DNA of 64,000 nt, from assembly GCA_038323615.1 (NCBI GenBank), contig JBBQHC010000002.1:1-64000 (forward strand). The letters run 5' to 3'. A model generated the notes under the pieces. It did not search any database and was not told the DNA's origin. It saw only the letters and a list, made by a program, of their open reading frames with translations. Below are positions 15,619 to 24,150 of this stretch, in pieces. A program made the position numbers and the translations under genes. How positions within the stretch are numbered: the stretch's first letter is position 1; each line of letters begins with the position of its first letter. The stretch comes from JBBKXP01 sp038323615 (GTDB lineage: Bacteria > Pseudomonadota > Alphaproteobacteria > Rhodobacterales > Rhodobacteraceae).

Positions 15619-16743
15619 ATGACCGCGCTCGACACTCCCCTCGACCATTTCAAGCTGGAGGACACCCGTGTCACCCGGCGCTATTTCGGCAAGTTCGAAA
15701 AGATCACCGGCTATCTGGGCAAGGTCGCCGCGGTGATGGAGGCGGAGGGTAGCTATTCCCGCGCCGACATCGCCATTATTGCCCGCTATCTGATCGGGCT
15801 GAATCTTACCTTTCGCGCATTGGCCCACAAATACCATTTCGCCGGCCGGTTCGCCCATGCCGGACAACTGACGTTCGATCGGGTCGAGTCAGGCTTTCCG
15901 GTCTTTTCGGAACTGATGGAAATGGCCAATGACGCGCATCAGGCGGCGCGGCATCTGGAAGCCATGCCGACCCAAGAGGCGCTGAAGGATCAAATGGTGC
16001 GCACCATTGTCGGGGAGCAGTCGATCCCGACGAAATTGCAATACGCGCTGTCGCAGCGGCTGTATTACGAAGAACTGGTCAAGGGCGAATTGTTCTGGGC
16101 GCGCAATGACCCGCAGGCGGTCTGGATCGGCAATGCGCCCGACGGGCGGCGGACCTTTCAGGTGCATTGGGCGGTCTATGACAGTCAGGTCAACCTGCCG
16201 GTGATCTACCTGATGGACCTCGAAGATAGCGGCCGCATTGGCCTGCCAAAAGACGAGCGCCGCTGGCCCGAGGCGCAGGCGCATCTGATGGCACAATCGC
16301 TGGACGGGCTGAAACTGCTGACCATCGCAACCGGCTTTGACACCGATTTCGACGACCTGCACCCGGTCCGGCTGCGCCGGTTCCATATCGGCCCGATGTA
16401 CAGCCACGCCTTTACCCGCCAAGACGGCCCGTTGCGCGAGGTGCTGGAGGCGGCGCAGGCCCCGGTGGGCGAAGACTGGGCGCTGGTCTGGACCGAAGAG
16501 GATCTGGTGACCGACCGGGTGGACACGGTGAAATCGGGCTGGTTCGGGTCGGTTGAACGGCAGATTTTCGCGCTCGACCCGCTGCTGGGGCGCGGCGACA
16601 TGCTGGGCGCGACCCGGATGGAGCGGTCGCTGATCATGCCGGAACGGCCGTTTCAGGCCTTGGCTGAGAAAAAGCCGAAGGGGTTCGAGGATGTGCGCAA
16701 GTTCGTCGTCAGCCCCGGCGGTAAGGTGTTGAGTTATCGCTAG
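15619..16743 (+). CDS. Uncharacterised protein in AAA/TelA-like gene block
   Basis: A 374-aa soluble protein that I cannot assign. The N-terminal half is helical (YFGKFEKITGYLGKVAAVME, ADIAIIARYLIGLNLTFRALA). The C-terminal half is mixed alpha/beta (WAVYDSQVNLPVIYLMDLED, VRLRRFHIGPMYSHAF, EDWALVWTEEDLVTDRVDTV). No Walker or metal motifs are seen. It stands 78 bp after the coiled-coil gene and 114 bp before the ATPase gene, all on the + strand. By position it may be an ATPase cofactor. Confidence 0.65.
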   Translation: MTALDTPLDHFKLEDTRVTRRYFGKFEKITGYLGKVAAVMEAEGSYSRADIAIIARYLIGLNLTFRALAHKYHFAGRFAHAGQLTFDRVESGFPVFSELMEMANDAHQAARHLEAMPTQEALKDQMVRTIVGEQSIPTKLQYALSQRLYYEELVKGELFWARNDPQAVWIGNAPDGRRTFQVHWAVYDSQVNLPVIYLMDLEDSGRIGLPKDERRWPEAQAHLMAQSLDGLKLLTIATGFDTDFDDLHPVRLRRFHIGPMYSHAFTRQDGPLREVLEAAQAPVGEDWALVWTEEDLVTDRVDTVKSGWFGSVERQIFALDPLLGRGDMLGATRMERSLIMPERPFQALAEKKPKGFEDVRKFVVSPGGKVLSYR

Positions 16744-16749
16744 GGGCGA

Positions 16750-16763
16750 CGGGTTGAAACCCG
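16750..16763. repeat. REP-like palindrome (GGGTT/AACCC family), copy 2
   Basis: CGGGTT (16750-16755), loop GA, AACCCG (16758-16763), just after the preceding stop codon. It shares core and loop with the copies at 28808 and 57741. Confidence 0.6.
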
Positions 16764-16819
16764 CCGTGACGGGCGCGGATTGCGACGGTCGCGAAGCCGG
16801 ACAGTGCGGATGCCTCCGG

Positions 16820-16847
16820 CGGGAATATTTAAGGCCAAAAGAAGGTG
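16820..16847 (+). repeat. GAATATTTTT-type repeat, copy 3 (variant)
   Basis: CGGGAATATTTAAGGCC then AAAAGAAGGTG, ending 10 bp before the ATPase start. Here the element forms the leader of a gene inside the block. It supplies a GAAGG that, with the AGGA closer to the ATG, could act in translation start. Confidence 0.6.
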
Positions 16848-16857
16848 AATCAGGACC

Positions 16858-18792
16858 ATGAGCCAGACGAGCGATCAGATGGAACTGCGCGAGGCGGATG
16901 TGCGCAAGCACTATCCGGCGGCTTTGGCCCTGCTGGAAGGGTTCGATCACAGCCCGCGGATTGCGACGGGCACTGTCGCCGCCCCGGTTGAACGGTCCGA
17001 TGGGATCGGGACGCGCCGCGCGTTCCGGTCGACCACACCGGGGCTTGTTGGGCGCAGGGTGGCGCGAACCGAAGGGATTCAACTGCTGACGCGGATTGCC
17101 GGGGTCGAAGGTGGCGAGGGGCTGACCTCGCCGGTGCAGGCCGCGGTGATGCAGGTCTTGCGCCGCGCTGTCGCCATCGCCATGGCCGTGGCCGAACAAT
17201 ACGCCGACCGTACCGGGTTGACCGACCTCAAGCGCGCCAACCTCGAAGGGGCGCTGCCCACCGCCAAAGGGTCGGAGTTTTCCGAATTGCTGACCGCCGA
17301 GGCATTGATCACGCTTTATGTTTTTGGGTCAGCCACGGCGTTTCTGCTGGCCTCTCACGCCGGGACCGAAACCGTCGAAGTGGGCGAGGTCGAGGAGGTT
17401 TTGACCGACAACGGCCAACTCGCTTTGCACGGCGCGCTGTGGGAGTTGGATCAGGACATCGGCGCACTGGCCGCGTCCGAGCCCAAACTGGTCGCCACCG
17501 TGCTGGCATTCGCCGAGGCGCTGATGGACAAGGTCAGTGCGCGGGCCAGCACCGCCGCCCGGCTGGAACCCTTCAACGCGGCAAGCTGGAAAGTTGAAGC
17601 CGACGGGTTCAGCGTGCGCGGTTTCACCCCCGCCCGGGCCGCCAGATCGACCACGCTAACAATGACCTTCAAGCAACCCAACGAGGTGATCGGCAATCAC
17701 ATCGCTAAATATCAGGCAATGAAACTGTCCAAGATGATCATGGCCTATGATTTCGACCGGCGCTTGAATCCCTTTGCCGAATTGGGCGGTTTCATTTTCA
17801 CCTTCATGGGCGACGGCGCACCGGGGACCGGCAAGACGACGCTGATTCAGATGATGGCCGGGCTGATCAATGGCTATTGTCAGACGGCGGGCTATCCGTT
17901 TCGGTATCAGAACCTGTCGACCGACAATATCGACAGTTATCAGGGCAAATCGGGGCAGAACGCCAAGGCGTTCATAACGTCTATTATCGACCCCGCCGTG
18001 ATCGGATTTGGTACCATCGACGATATTGACCAACTGGCCGGCAAGCGCGGCGATCGCCAGTCGAGCGCCGGTCAATTGGAAATTACCGCGGTGTTGATGG
18101 AAAGTTTCGCCGGGGCCAATACGGTCGTGCGCGGGAACTGCACGTTCGGGATGTTTTCCAATTATCCCGAAAACGTCGATGACGCCCTGCGCCAGCGGGC
18201 CGGGGCGCGGTTTCTGGTCGACGGGCCGATCACGCGCGACGATTATATCGACATTCTGTATCTGCTGATGGGCAAGAACCACAAGATCCCGGTCGGCGAT
18301 CATCAGGTCTATGCCGCGCAGGAGATCAAAAAGGCTGTCGCGGACAGCTTTGAAAGTCATGCAAAGCCGCATGAGGAAGGACTGGAAAAGGTCTATAACC
18401 GGGTCAGCAGGGATATTGGCAAGCTGGATACGATTACCAAGCTCGGCACTTATCTGAAGGGTATTCAAGAGGCCGACCCCCGTTTCACCGGTCGCGCGAT
18501 CAAGAATATCACCGACGCGGTCAAGGTGCGGGCGATGGATTTCGAATTGCCGGACGAATGGATGGAAACCCCCGATCTGTTTCTTTTCAGATCCTACGAC
18601 GAGAAGATGGGCATGATCGAGGAACTGCGCCAGCCGATCACCGTCGAGATGGTGATTCAGGAAATCAACCGCTATGCGGATTCCGAATTCCGCTATGCCG
18701 ATAAATCCGACGAGGTCGCGATTGCCGATATGGTGCGCGACTATGCCCGGCAGGAAGAGGCGAAGCGGCGCTATCTGGAGGGCAGGGAATGA
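16858..18792 (+). CDS. Large AAA+ ATPase of an uncharacterised gene block
   Basis: A 644-aa cytosolic ATPase. The first 300 residues are an uncharacterised, mostly helical domain. The AAA+ module has Walker A GDGAPGTGKTTL near residue 319-328, a Walker B-like FGTIDDIDQLAG near 383, a sensor/arginine-finger region ALRQRAGARFLVDGP near 444, and a helical lid to about 570. Closest in style are MoxR/ClpX-like remodelling ATPases, but I cannot place it in a named clade. Its stop overlaps the next gene's start (ATGA), so it is coupled to two small membrane proteins, implying action at the inner membrane. Confidence 0.85.
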   Translation: MSQTSDQMELREADVRKHYPAALALLEGFDHSPRIATGTVAAPVERSDGIGTRRAFRSTTPGLVGRRVARTEGIQLLTRIAGVEGGEGLTSPVQAAVMQVLRRAVAIAMAVAEQYADRTGLTDLKRANLEGALPTAKGSEFSELLTAEALITLYVFGSATAFLLASHAGTETVEVGEVEEVLTDNGQLALHGALWELDQDIGALAASEPKLVATVLAFAEALMDKVSARASTAARLEPFNAASWKVEADGFSVRGFTPARAARSTTLTMTFKQPNEVIGNHIAKYQAMKLSKMIMAYDFDRRLNPFAELGGFIFTFMGDGAPGTGKTTLIQMMAGLINGYCQTAGYPFRYQNLSTDNIDSYQGKSGQNAKAFITSIIDPAVIGFGTIDDIDQLAGKRGDRQSSAGQLEITAVLMESFAGANTVVRGNCTFGMFSNYPENVDDALRQRAGARFLVDGPITRDDYIDILYLLMGKNHKIPVGDHQVYAAQEIKKAVADSFESHAKPHEEGLEKVYNRVSRDIGKLDTITKLGTYLKGIQEADPRFTGRAIKNITDAVKVRAMDFELPDEWMETPDLFLFRSYDEKMGMIEELRQPITVEMVIQEINRYADSEFRYADKSDEVAIADMVRDYARQEEAKRRYLEGRE

Positions 18793-19142
18793 CCGGCATC
18801 ACTCAGGCCTTTGCCGGCGGGCTGATCTTGCCGGCCGTCTGTGTTGCGGCGCTGGGCTGGGTCGTGCCGCGTCTGTTGGCGTTGATATTCCCCGAAGGCG
18901 TCACGGCGCTGATGCTACTGGCCTTGACGGCAACGGTTGTCATGCTGGCGTTTGGGGCCGGGTTTTTCGCGCTGCTTTATGTCTGGCAGGGCGTCCCGTT
19001 CGACATGCTGTTCGAGGGGGGCATCGCGGCGGGTGTGCTGCATTTCGGGCAACTTGGCCTGATTTCAGCCCTGTTATGGGCACCAATCCTGGTGCTGTCG
19101 GTGGCGGGTCTGCCGAAAAACTGGGTGACGATGGTATGGTGA
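18789..19142 (+). CDS. Small multi-pass membrane protein A of the ATPase block
   Basis: A 117-aa protein with about three hydrophobic segments (LILPAVCVAALGWVVPRLLAL, LMLLALTATVVMLAFGAGFF, FGQLGLISALLWAPILVLSV). It has no recognisable family motif. It starts inside the ATPase stop codon (4-bp overlap) and overlaps the next membrane-protein gene by 7 bp, so the three are translationally coupled. Probably it is a membrane anchor or channel subunit for the ATPase. Confidence 0.75.
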   Translation: MTGITQAFAGGLILPAVCVAALGWVVPRLLALIFPEGVTALMLLALTATVVMLAFGAGFFALLYVWQGVPFDMLFEGGIAAGVLHFGQLGLISALLWAPILVLSVAGLPKNWVTMVW

Positions 19143-19444
19143 ACTGGTTTCTTGCGATCCTGGTTGTCGGCCCCTGTCTGATCGGGGCCTTTGCCGGTTG
19201 GCGCGGCGGCCGGGTTGAAATGACTGTGCCCGCCGACATCCTGCGCCCGCTTGGCCTGACGCTGCTTGCGGCTCTCGCATGGTCGGCGGTGTTCGTGCTG
19301 GGGGTCCACGGTGTGACCAATGCGGCGCTGGGCGGGGCGTTCACCTGGACCGCGTTCCTGCCGTTTCTGGGGGTCGCCCTGCCGTTCGCGATCCCGTTGA
19401 CGGTGATCGCCTTTTTCGTCAGTGCAAGGGCGTATCAGCGATGA
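19136..19444 (+). CDS. Small multi-pass membrane protein B of the ATPase block
   Basis: A 102-aa protein starting MVNWFLAILVVGPCLIGAFAG, with three hydrophobic helices (about 4-20, 38-58, 70-97). The start is the ATG at 19136 inside the end of the previous gene (7-bp overlap), in a different frame. A longer open frame from 18674 is shadow sequence. The end overlaps the next gene's start by 4 bp. I do not recognise a family; pairing with protein A suggests a hetero-oligomeric membrane unit. Confidence 0.72.
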   Translation: MVNWFLAILVVGPCLIGAFAGWRGGRVEMTVPADILRPLGLTLLAALAWSAVFVLGVHGVTNAALGGAFTWTAFLPFLGVALPFAIPLTVIAFFVSARAYQR

Positions 19445-20793
19445 ATCTGCTGATTGAAAAGGGGCTGATGTTCGGCAATCTGATCCGGGTCGATAGCCCG
19501 GTATTGGTTGATCGCTATAACCGGGCGCTGAAACATCTGACCGGCAAAACCACCACGCTGAAAGAGTTTCATATCGACATTTCCGGCTATTCGCCCGAGG
19601 TCGGGGATGAATTGAACGACCATTTGTATCTCAACCACAACGGGGTGAACCGGCAATTCATTCTGCTGACGACAGAACAGACGACGGCGCCGCTGCTGAA
19701 CGCCAACTTTTCCACCTCGCGCGGCATCCTGCGCCAGTTTTATACCGCCAATGCGGCGCAACTGTTCGCCCTGACGGCCCGCGACGCGGTGGCGGGCGAA
19801 TTGATCAATTCGGTCTATGTCGCGCCCACCGCCGCCGCCCTGTTCGACATCCGCAAGATCACGGTCGAGGCGGATACCACCGACGGCACCGTCGCGACGG
19901 CAGCGAAATTGGGGGCAATGATCGACCAGTTCAAAACCGAAAAGGACGCGTGGTTTGACGATGTGCTGATCGCGCAGATGATCGGGCTGGCCAAGGAAAC
20001 CGGCGATCTGACGCGCAATCCGGTGGCCCTGCAAAAGATGAGCTTTGCGCAGGATAATTTCTGGACCGGCCTGTTCGGCGGCCTCTATCTGTTTCGCGGT
20101 GTCACCCATCCGGCGGCGATTGCCGCGACGGACAAGGCCAAACTTGGCGATCTGCCGATCCCCTATGTCTTTGATTTCAAGGACCGGTCGGCCATTGCCA
20201 AATTTCTTGAATTGAACGGGCTTGCCGAACCCATCGTCAAGGCGCGGGGCATCGATGCCGCTGCGATCCTGCATCAAAAGATGGATTTCGTCGTCGCCGA
20301 GGTCGCCAGCAAACTGGGCGAGGATATGGCGGGGGCCACCCGGCGCGACCTGCGCAATCTGGGGCGACGTTATGCTGACAAACTGCCCGCCGAATGGCAG
20401 GGTCTGGCGGCGCTGGCCCGCTGGGCCGAGGATGGTGGCGACTGGCCAACGATCACATCCAACCATCCGGCCTATTTCTACACCCTGCGGGCGACGGCCC
20501 ACCCCGACGCCGATCTGGTGAATATGCTACTCGCTGATTTGGCTCCGCTGGACATCCGGCAGTTGTTTATCTGCCATAAAGAGGCGTTTTATGCGGCCTA
20601 TGCCGGCTGGCCGGTTGAAAAGCAGGCCTATGTGGCGGACTTTCTGGAGCGCGAATATCAGGTGGACAAGGCCGGGACCCGCGCGGCGCTGTTCGGACAC
20701 GAGGCGGCGATGGAAGAACCGGCACCGGTGACCCGGCCAAAGGTTGATATCGTCGATCTGGTAGGGCCCTGGGGCGCGATCAAGAGGAGATAG
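19441..20793 (+). CDS. DUF6638-like protein of the ATPase block
   Basis: A 450-aa soluble protein starting MNLLIEKGLMFGNLIRVDSP. From memory this N-terminus and the motifs LNHNGVNRQFILLTTEQ (near 60) and TARDAVAGELINSVY (near 105) belong to the family labelled DUF6638, seen in Rhodobacterales; that label is unverified. The middle (about 150-330) is helical, and the C-terminal segment IRQLFICHKEAFYAAYAGW is notable. No catalytic motif is seen. Its ATG overlaps the stop of membrane protein B, placing it firmly in the operon. Confidence 0.72.
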   Translation: MNLLIEKGLMFGNLIRVDSPVLVDRYNRALKHLTGKTTTLKEFHIDISGYSPEVGDELNDHLYLNHNGVNRQFILLTTEQTTAPLLNANFSTSRGILRQFYTANAAQLFALTARDAVAGELINSVYVAPTAAALFDIRKITVEADTTDGTVATAAKLGAMIDQFKTEKDAWFDDVLIAQMIGLAKETGDLTRNPVALQKMSFAQDNFWTGLFGGLYLFRGVTHPAAIAATDKAKLGDLPIPYVFDFKDRSAIAKFLELNGLAEPIVKARGIDAAAILHQKMDFVVAEVASKLGEDMAGATRRDLRNLGRRYADKLPAEWQGLAALARWAEDGGDWPTITSNHPAYFYTLRATAHPDADLVNMLLADLAPLDIRQLFICHKEAFYAAYAGWPVEKQAYVADFLEREYQVDKAGTRAALFGHEAAMEEPAPVTRPKVDIVDLVGPWGAIKRR

Positions 20794-20796
20794 GCA

Positions 20797-21072
20797 ATGG
20801 CGTTCATCAAACTTTTCGTTTTTGGGTTTATCTTTCTCAGCGTGATCTACCTGTCGATTTCGATCTATTCGCGCTCGGTCCGGCGTGAAAAGCTGGAAAA
20901 ACGCTGGGATGCAAATCCGCCCGAGGGGGCCGACGCCGCGGCGCGGGATGCCTATATCGCGGAAGGCATGGCCGTCTATCACCACGGTTTGCGGCGCAAG
21001 CTGATTGCGCTGGTCTATGTCGTGCCGACCCTTATTATCGCGGTGATCCTCTACATCACGAACGCCAACTAA
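20797..21072 (+). CDS. Small two-span membrane protein of the ATPase block
   Basis: A 91-aa protein. The N-terminal helix (LFVFGFIFLSVIYLSISIY, residues 6-24) and C-terminal helix (LIALVYVVPTLIIAVILYI, about 69-87) flank a charged middle (RREKLEKRWDANPPEGADA), giving a hairpin topology. The start codon lies 3 bp after the DUF6638-like stop. The function is unknown. It occurs directly before the DUF1523 gene and probably acts with it. Confidence 0.75.
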   Translation: MAFIKLFVFGFIFLSVIYLSISIYSRSVRREKLEKRWDANPPEGADAAARDAYIAEGMAVYHHGLRRKLIALVYVVPTLIIAVILYITNAN

Positions 21073-21084
21073 AGGACTGATTCC

Positions 21085-21762
21085 ATGCGCTATGTCAGAA
21101 TGACGTTTCGGTTGATTGTCGTCGTGATCCTGTTCAGCTTTTTCCACTACGTCCTGCCACAGCACGATATTGCCAAGGTGACCGGCACCTCGATCATTCC
21201 GACCGATCTGGGGGGTTTGAACAGCATCTTTTATGCGCAGACTGACAGCGGCAACGCGACCCTGCCAACGCGCAGTTTGCGGCTGATCAACACAACGAAA
21301 CGGAACACGTTCCTGCTGGGGTTCATCCCGCGCGATAGCGAAAGCATCATGGTTTATCGCAACGAGGATACCGGCTGGATCTGGCCGCCCTATTTCAAGT
21401 TCGACAGTTCTGATTTGCAGGCGACGGCAGACGCAAATGTGTCGACTGCGGACAATCCGCGCTGGGTCGTCATCACCCACTACGGCTGGCGCAACCGATT
21501 CTTTACGATCTATCCCAATGCTATCGGCATCCGTCCGGTATCGGGGCCGGATGTGCGGATCATCCCGTGGTTCAACATCTTTTTCTTTATCTTCCTGGCC
21601 ATCGCTTACGTGTTTCTGCGGGCGATGTGGGCGCAGTTCCGCGAACGATCGGTCGATCCGCTGCTCGATTCGGCGGGCAACCGGATGGACGAGGTCAGCG
21701 CAGGCGTGGCCGAGCGGCGCAGCCGGATCAGTCGGTGGTTTGATTCGTGGCGGCGCAAATAG
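21085..21762 (+). CDS. DUF1523 family membrane protein
   Basis: A 225-aa protein with an N-terminal helix (FRLIVVVILFSFFHYVLPQHD), an extracytoplasmic middle of about 130 residues, and a C-terminal helix (IIPWFNIFFFIFLAIAYVFLRA, about 157-180). A basic cytoplasmic tail follows. The HYVLPQHDIAKVTGT start and the THYGWRN ... FTIYPNAI segment fit DUF1523, a family found in Rhodobacterales and related groups without known function. It is the last gene of the eight-gene block and faces a convergent aldehyde dehydrogenase gene. Confidence 0.82.
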   Translation: MRYVRMTFRLIVVVILFSFFHYVLPQHDIAKVTGTSIIPTDLGGLNSIFYAQTDSGNATLPTRSLRLINTTKRNTFLLGFIPRDSESIMVYRNEDTGWIWPPYFKFDSSDLQATADANVSTADNPRWVVITHYGWRNRFFTIYPNAIGIRPVSGPDVRIIPWFNIFFFIFLAIAYVFLRAMWAQFRERSVDPLLDSAGNRMDEVSAGVAERRSRISRWFDSWRRK

Positions 21763-21807
21763 GGGGGAGCTGCCCCCCGGCGGGTTGCGGTCAGAAAAAA
21801 CCGCGGA

Positions 21808-24147
21808 TCATTCGCCGTAGGGGATCCAGATATTCTTGACCTCGGTCGCGGCGGTCAGGAACGCATGGCCTTCGCCTGCCGACCCTGACCAATCGCGGGC
21901 CTTGGCGTGGTTCACCCAGGTCCGTTTCAAATTGCCCGCGCTGCGCTTTTCGATCTCCACCGACAGCGGTGCCGACGAAAACGACCAGACCGCGTCGATG
22001 TCCAGATGGCTGGCAAGGGTCGGGGCCAGATCGGTATGACTGCCGGTCAGGATATTGACGACGCCCGCAGGCACGTCCGAGGTTTCGAGGATTTGCACGA
22101 AGTCCGTCGCGGCCAAGGGGTAGGGGTCCGACGCCACCAGCACGCTGCGGTTGCCCATCGCCATTGCCGGGGCCAAGACGCTGATCAGACCCAGCAGCGG
22201 GGCCTCGTCCGGGCATAGCACGCCGATGGTGCCGACAGGTTCCTTCATCGCCAGCGCGACACCCCGGATCGGCACGTTATGCACCTGACCGTCGTATTTG
22301 TCGGCCCATGCGGCATAGGTGAACAGACGGCGGATCGATGCCTCGACCTCTTTCGCGCCGCCCTTGGTCCCGGTCAGATCGTCGATCCGGCGGGCGAATT
22401 CGCTGGCGCGGGCCGACAGGTTTTCGGCCATGTAAAACATGATCTGGGCGCGCAGGTGGCCGGTGGTCTTGCCCCAGCCCTTTGCCGCATTCGCCGCCTC
22501 GACCGCGTTCCTGACATCCTTGCGGTTGGCCAGTGACGCATGCCCCAGCAGCGCACCCTTGGCCCCGTAAACGGGCCGCGAATAGCCGCCATCGGGGCGC
22601 GCCTGTTTGCCGCCGATGTACAATTTCGCGGTGCGGTCGAGCGGGTCGGCGGGGGCGCCGTCGCCAGCGAACGCGACGATTTCCTTCAGGGGTTTCAGGG
22701 CGTCGCGCGGTCGGGTGTAGGCCTGTAACCCTTCCCAGCCGCCTTCGCGCCCAAAGCCGCTTTCGCGCACCCCGCCAAAGCCCGCAGCCGCGTCGAACAT
22801 ATTGGTCCCGTTGATCCAGACCACCCCGGCAGCCAGTTTCGGGGCCACATCCAACGCCAGATTGATGTTTTCCGACCAGAGCGTCGCGGCCAGCCCATAG
22901 CGGGTGTTGTTGGCGATCTCGACCGCTTCGGCCGGGGTGCGGAACGTGGTTGCGGCCAGAACCGGGCCAAAGATTTCCTCTTGCATCAGGGTCGATGCGG
23001 GCGCGAGACCGGTGATCAGCGTCGGCGGATAGTAGCAGCCCGTGACGGGCAGGGGCGTCGCGGCGACGTAGGTCTGCCCTTCGGTGTTGGCGCCCACCAT
23101 TGCGGTGATCTGCGCCAGCTGCACCGGATCGACGATGGCCCCGACGTCGATACATTTGTCCAGCGGATCGCCAATGCGCAGCCCGTCCATCCGGGCCCGC
23201 AGTTTGGCATAAAACCGGTCGGCGATGCCTTCCTGCACCAGCAGGCGCGACCCGGCGCAGCAGACCTGCCCCTGGTTGAACCAGATCGCATCGACCAGCC
23301 CTTCGACAGCGGAATCCACGTCCGCGTCATCGAACACGATATAAGGCGATTTGCCGCCCAGTTCGAGGGTCAGGGATATGCCCGACCCCGCCGTCGCCTC
23401 GCGAATCCGGCGGCCCACGGCGGTGGATCCGGTAAAGGCGATCTTGTCCACTTCGGCGTTGACGATCATCTCGCCCACCGCGCCGTCGCCGGTGACGATG
23501 TTGACGACGCCCTTGGGCACCCCGGCCTGACGGCAGATGTCGGCGAATAGCAAGGCTGTAAGCGAGGTATATTCGGCGGGTTTCAGGACCACCGTGTTGC
23601 CCATCGCCAAGGCGGGCGCGATTTTCCATGCCAGCATCAGCAGGGGAAAGTTCCACGGCACGATCTGGCCGCAAACGCCAAGCGGTTCACGGTCGGGCCG
23701 TTCGGCGTCCATCAGTTGCGCCATGCCCGCGTGATAATAGAAATGCCGCTGCGCCAGCGGCACGTCGATATCGCGGCTTTCGCGGATCGGTTTGCCGTTG
23801 TCCAGCGTTTCAAGGACGGCGAACAGGCGCGATTGTTTCTGCATCAGCCGGGCGATGGCATAAAGGACGCGGGCGCGGGCGTGGCCGTCACGCGCCCAAT
23901 TGACTTGCGCCTTGCGGGCGGCTTTGACCGCCGCGTCAACGTCGCTTTGCGTCGCCTGCGACACGGCGGCCAGAACCGCGCCGGTCGCGGGGTTCTTGGT
24001 ATCGAACGTCTGTCCCGGTTTGGTAAACGCCCCGTCGATGAAATGCCCGAACCGGCCACCGTGACCCGCCAGCCACGCCAGCGCCTCGGCTGCCGATTCC
24101 GGGGCCGGGCCATAGTCCATCGTGTCGAAGATTTCCTTGACGGTCAT
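21808..24147 (-). CDS. Double aldehyde dehydrogenase (second half lacks catalytic Cys)
   Basis: A 779-aa fusion. Residues about 1-490 are a complete NAD(P)-dependent aldehyde dehydrogenase (VPWNFPLLMLAWK, LELGGKSPYIVFDDADVD with the general base, FNQGQVCCAGSRL with the catalytic Cys). Residues about 505-779 are a second, shortened ALDH-like unit (LYIGGKQARPDGGYSRPVYG ... CPDEAPLLGLISVLAPAMAMGN) that ends before the catalytic-Cys region. Its stop-proximal neighbour upstream is deoC, 3 bp away. This suggests it oxidises the acetaldehyde that deoxyribose-phosphate aldolase releases. The dead half probably has a structural role. Confidence 0.88.
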   Translation of the reverse strand: MTVKEIFDTMDYGPAPESAAEALAWLAGHGGRFGHFIDGAFTKPGQTFDTKNPATGAVLAAVSQATQSDVDAAVKAARKAQVNWARDGHARARVLYAIARLMQKQSRLFAVLETLDNGKPIRESRDIDVPLAQRHFYYHAGMAQLMDAERPDREPLGVCGQIVPWNFPLLMLAWKIAPALAMGNTVVLKPAEYTSLTALLFADICRQAGVPKGVVNIVTGDGAVGEMIVNAEVDKIAFTGSTAVGRRIREATAGSGISLTLELGGKSPYIVFDDADVDSAVEGLVDAIWFNQGQVCCAGSRLLVQEGIADRFYAKLRARMDGLRIGDPLDKCIDVGAIVDPVQLAQITAMVGANTEGQTYVAATPLPVTGCYYPPTLITGLAPASTLMQEEIFGPVLAATTFRTPAEAVEIANNTRYGLAATLWSENINLALDVAPKLAAGVVWINGTNMFDAAAGFGGVRESGFGREGGWEGLQAYTRPRDALKPLKEIVAFAGDGAPADPLDRTAKLYIGGKQARPDGGYSRPVYGAKGALLGHASLANRKDVRNAVEAANAAKGWGKTTGHLRAQIMFYMAENLSARASEFARRIDDLTGTKGGAKEVEASIRRLFTYAAWADKYDGQVHNVPIRGVALAMKEPVGTIGVLCPDEAPLLGLISVLAPAMAMGNRSVLVASDPYPLAATDFVQILETSDVPAGVVNILTGSHTDLAPTLASHLDIDAVWSFSSAPLSVEIEKRSAGNLKRTWVNHAKARDWSGSAGEGHAFLTAATEVKNIWIPYGE

Positions 24148-24150
24148 CGC

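Noticed and set aside
14461..21762. Block as a type VI secretion, gas-vesicle or MoxR/vWA chaperone operon
   Set aside because: No VipA/B, GvpA or vWA partner is encoded in the block; only the AAA+ fold is shared.
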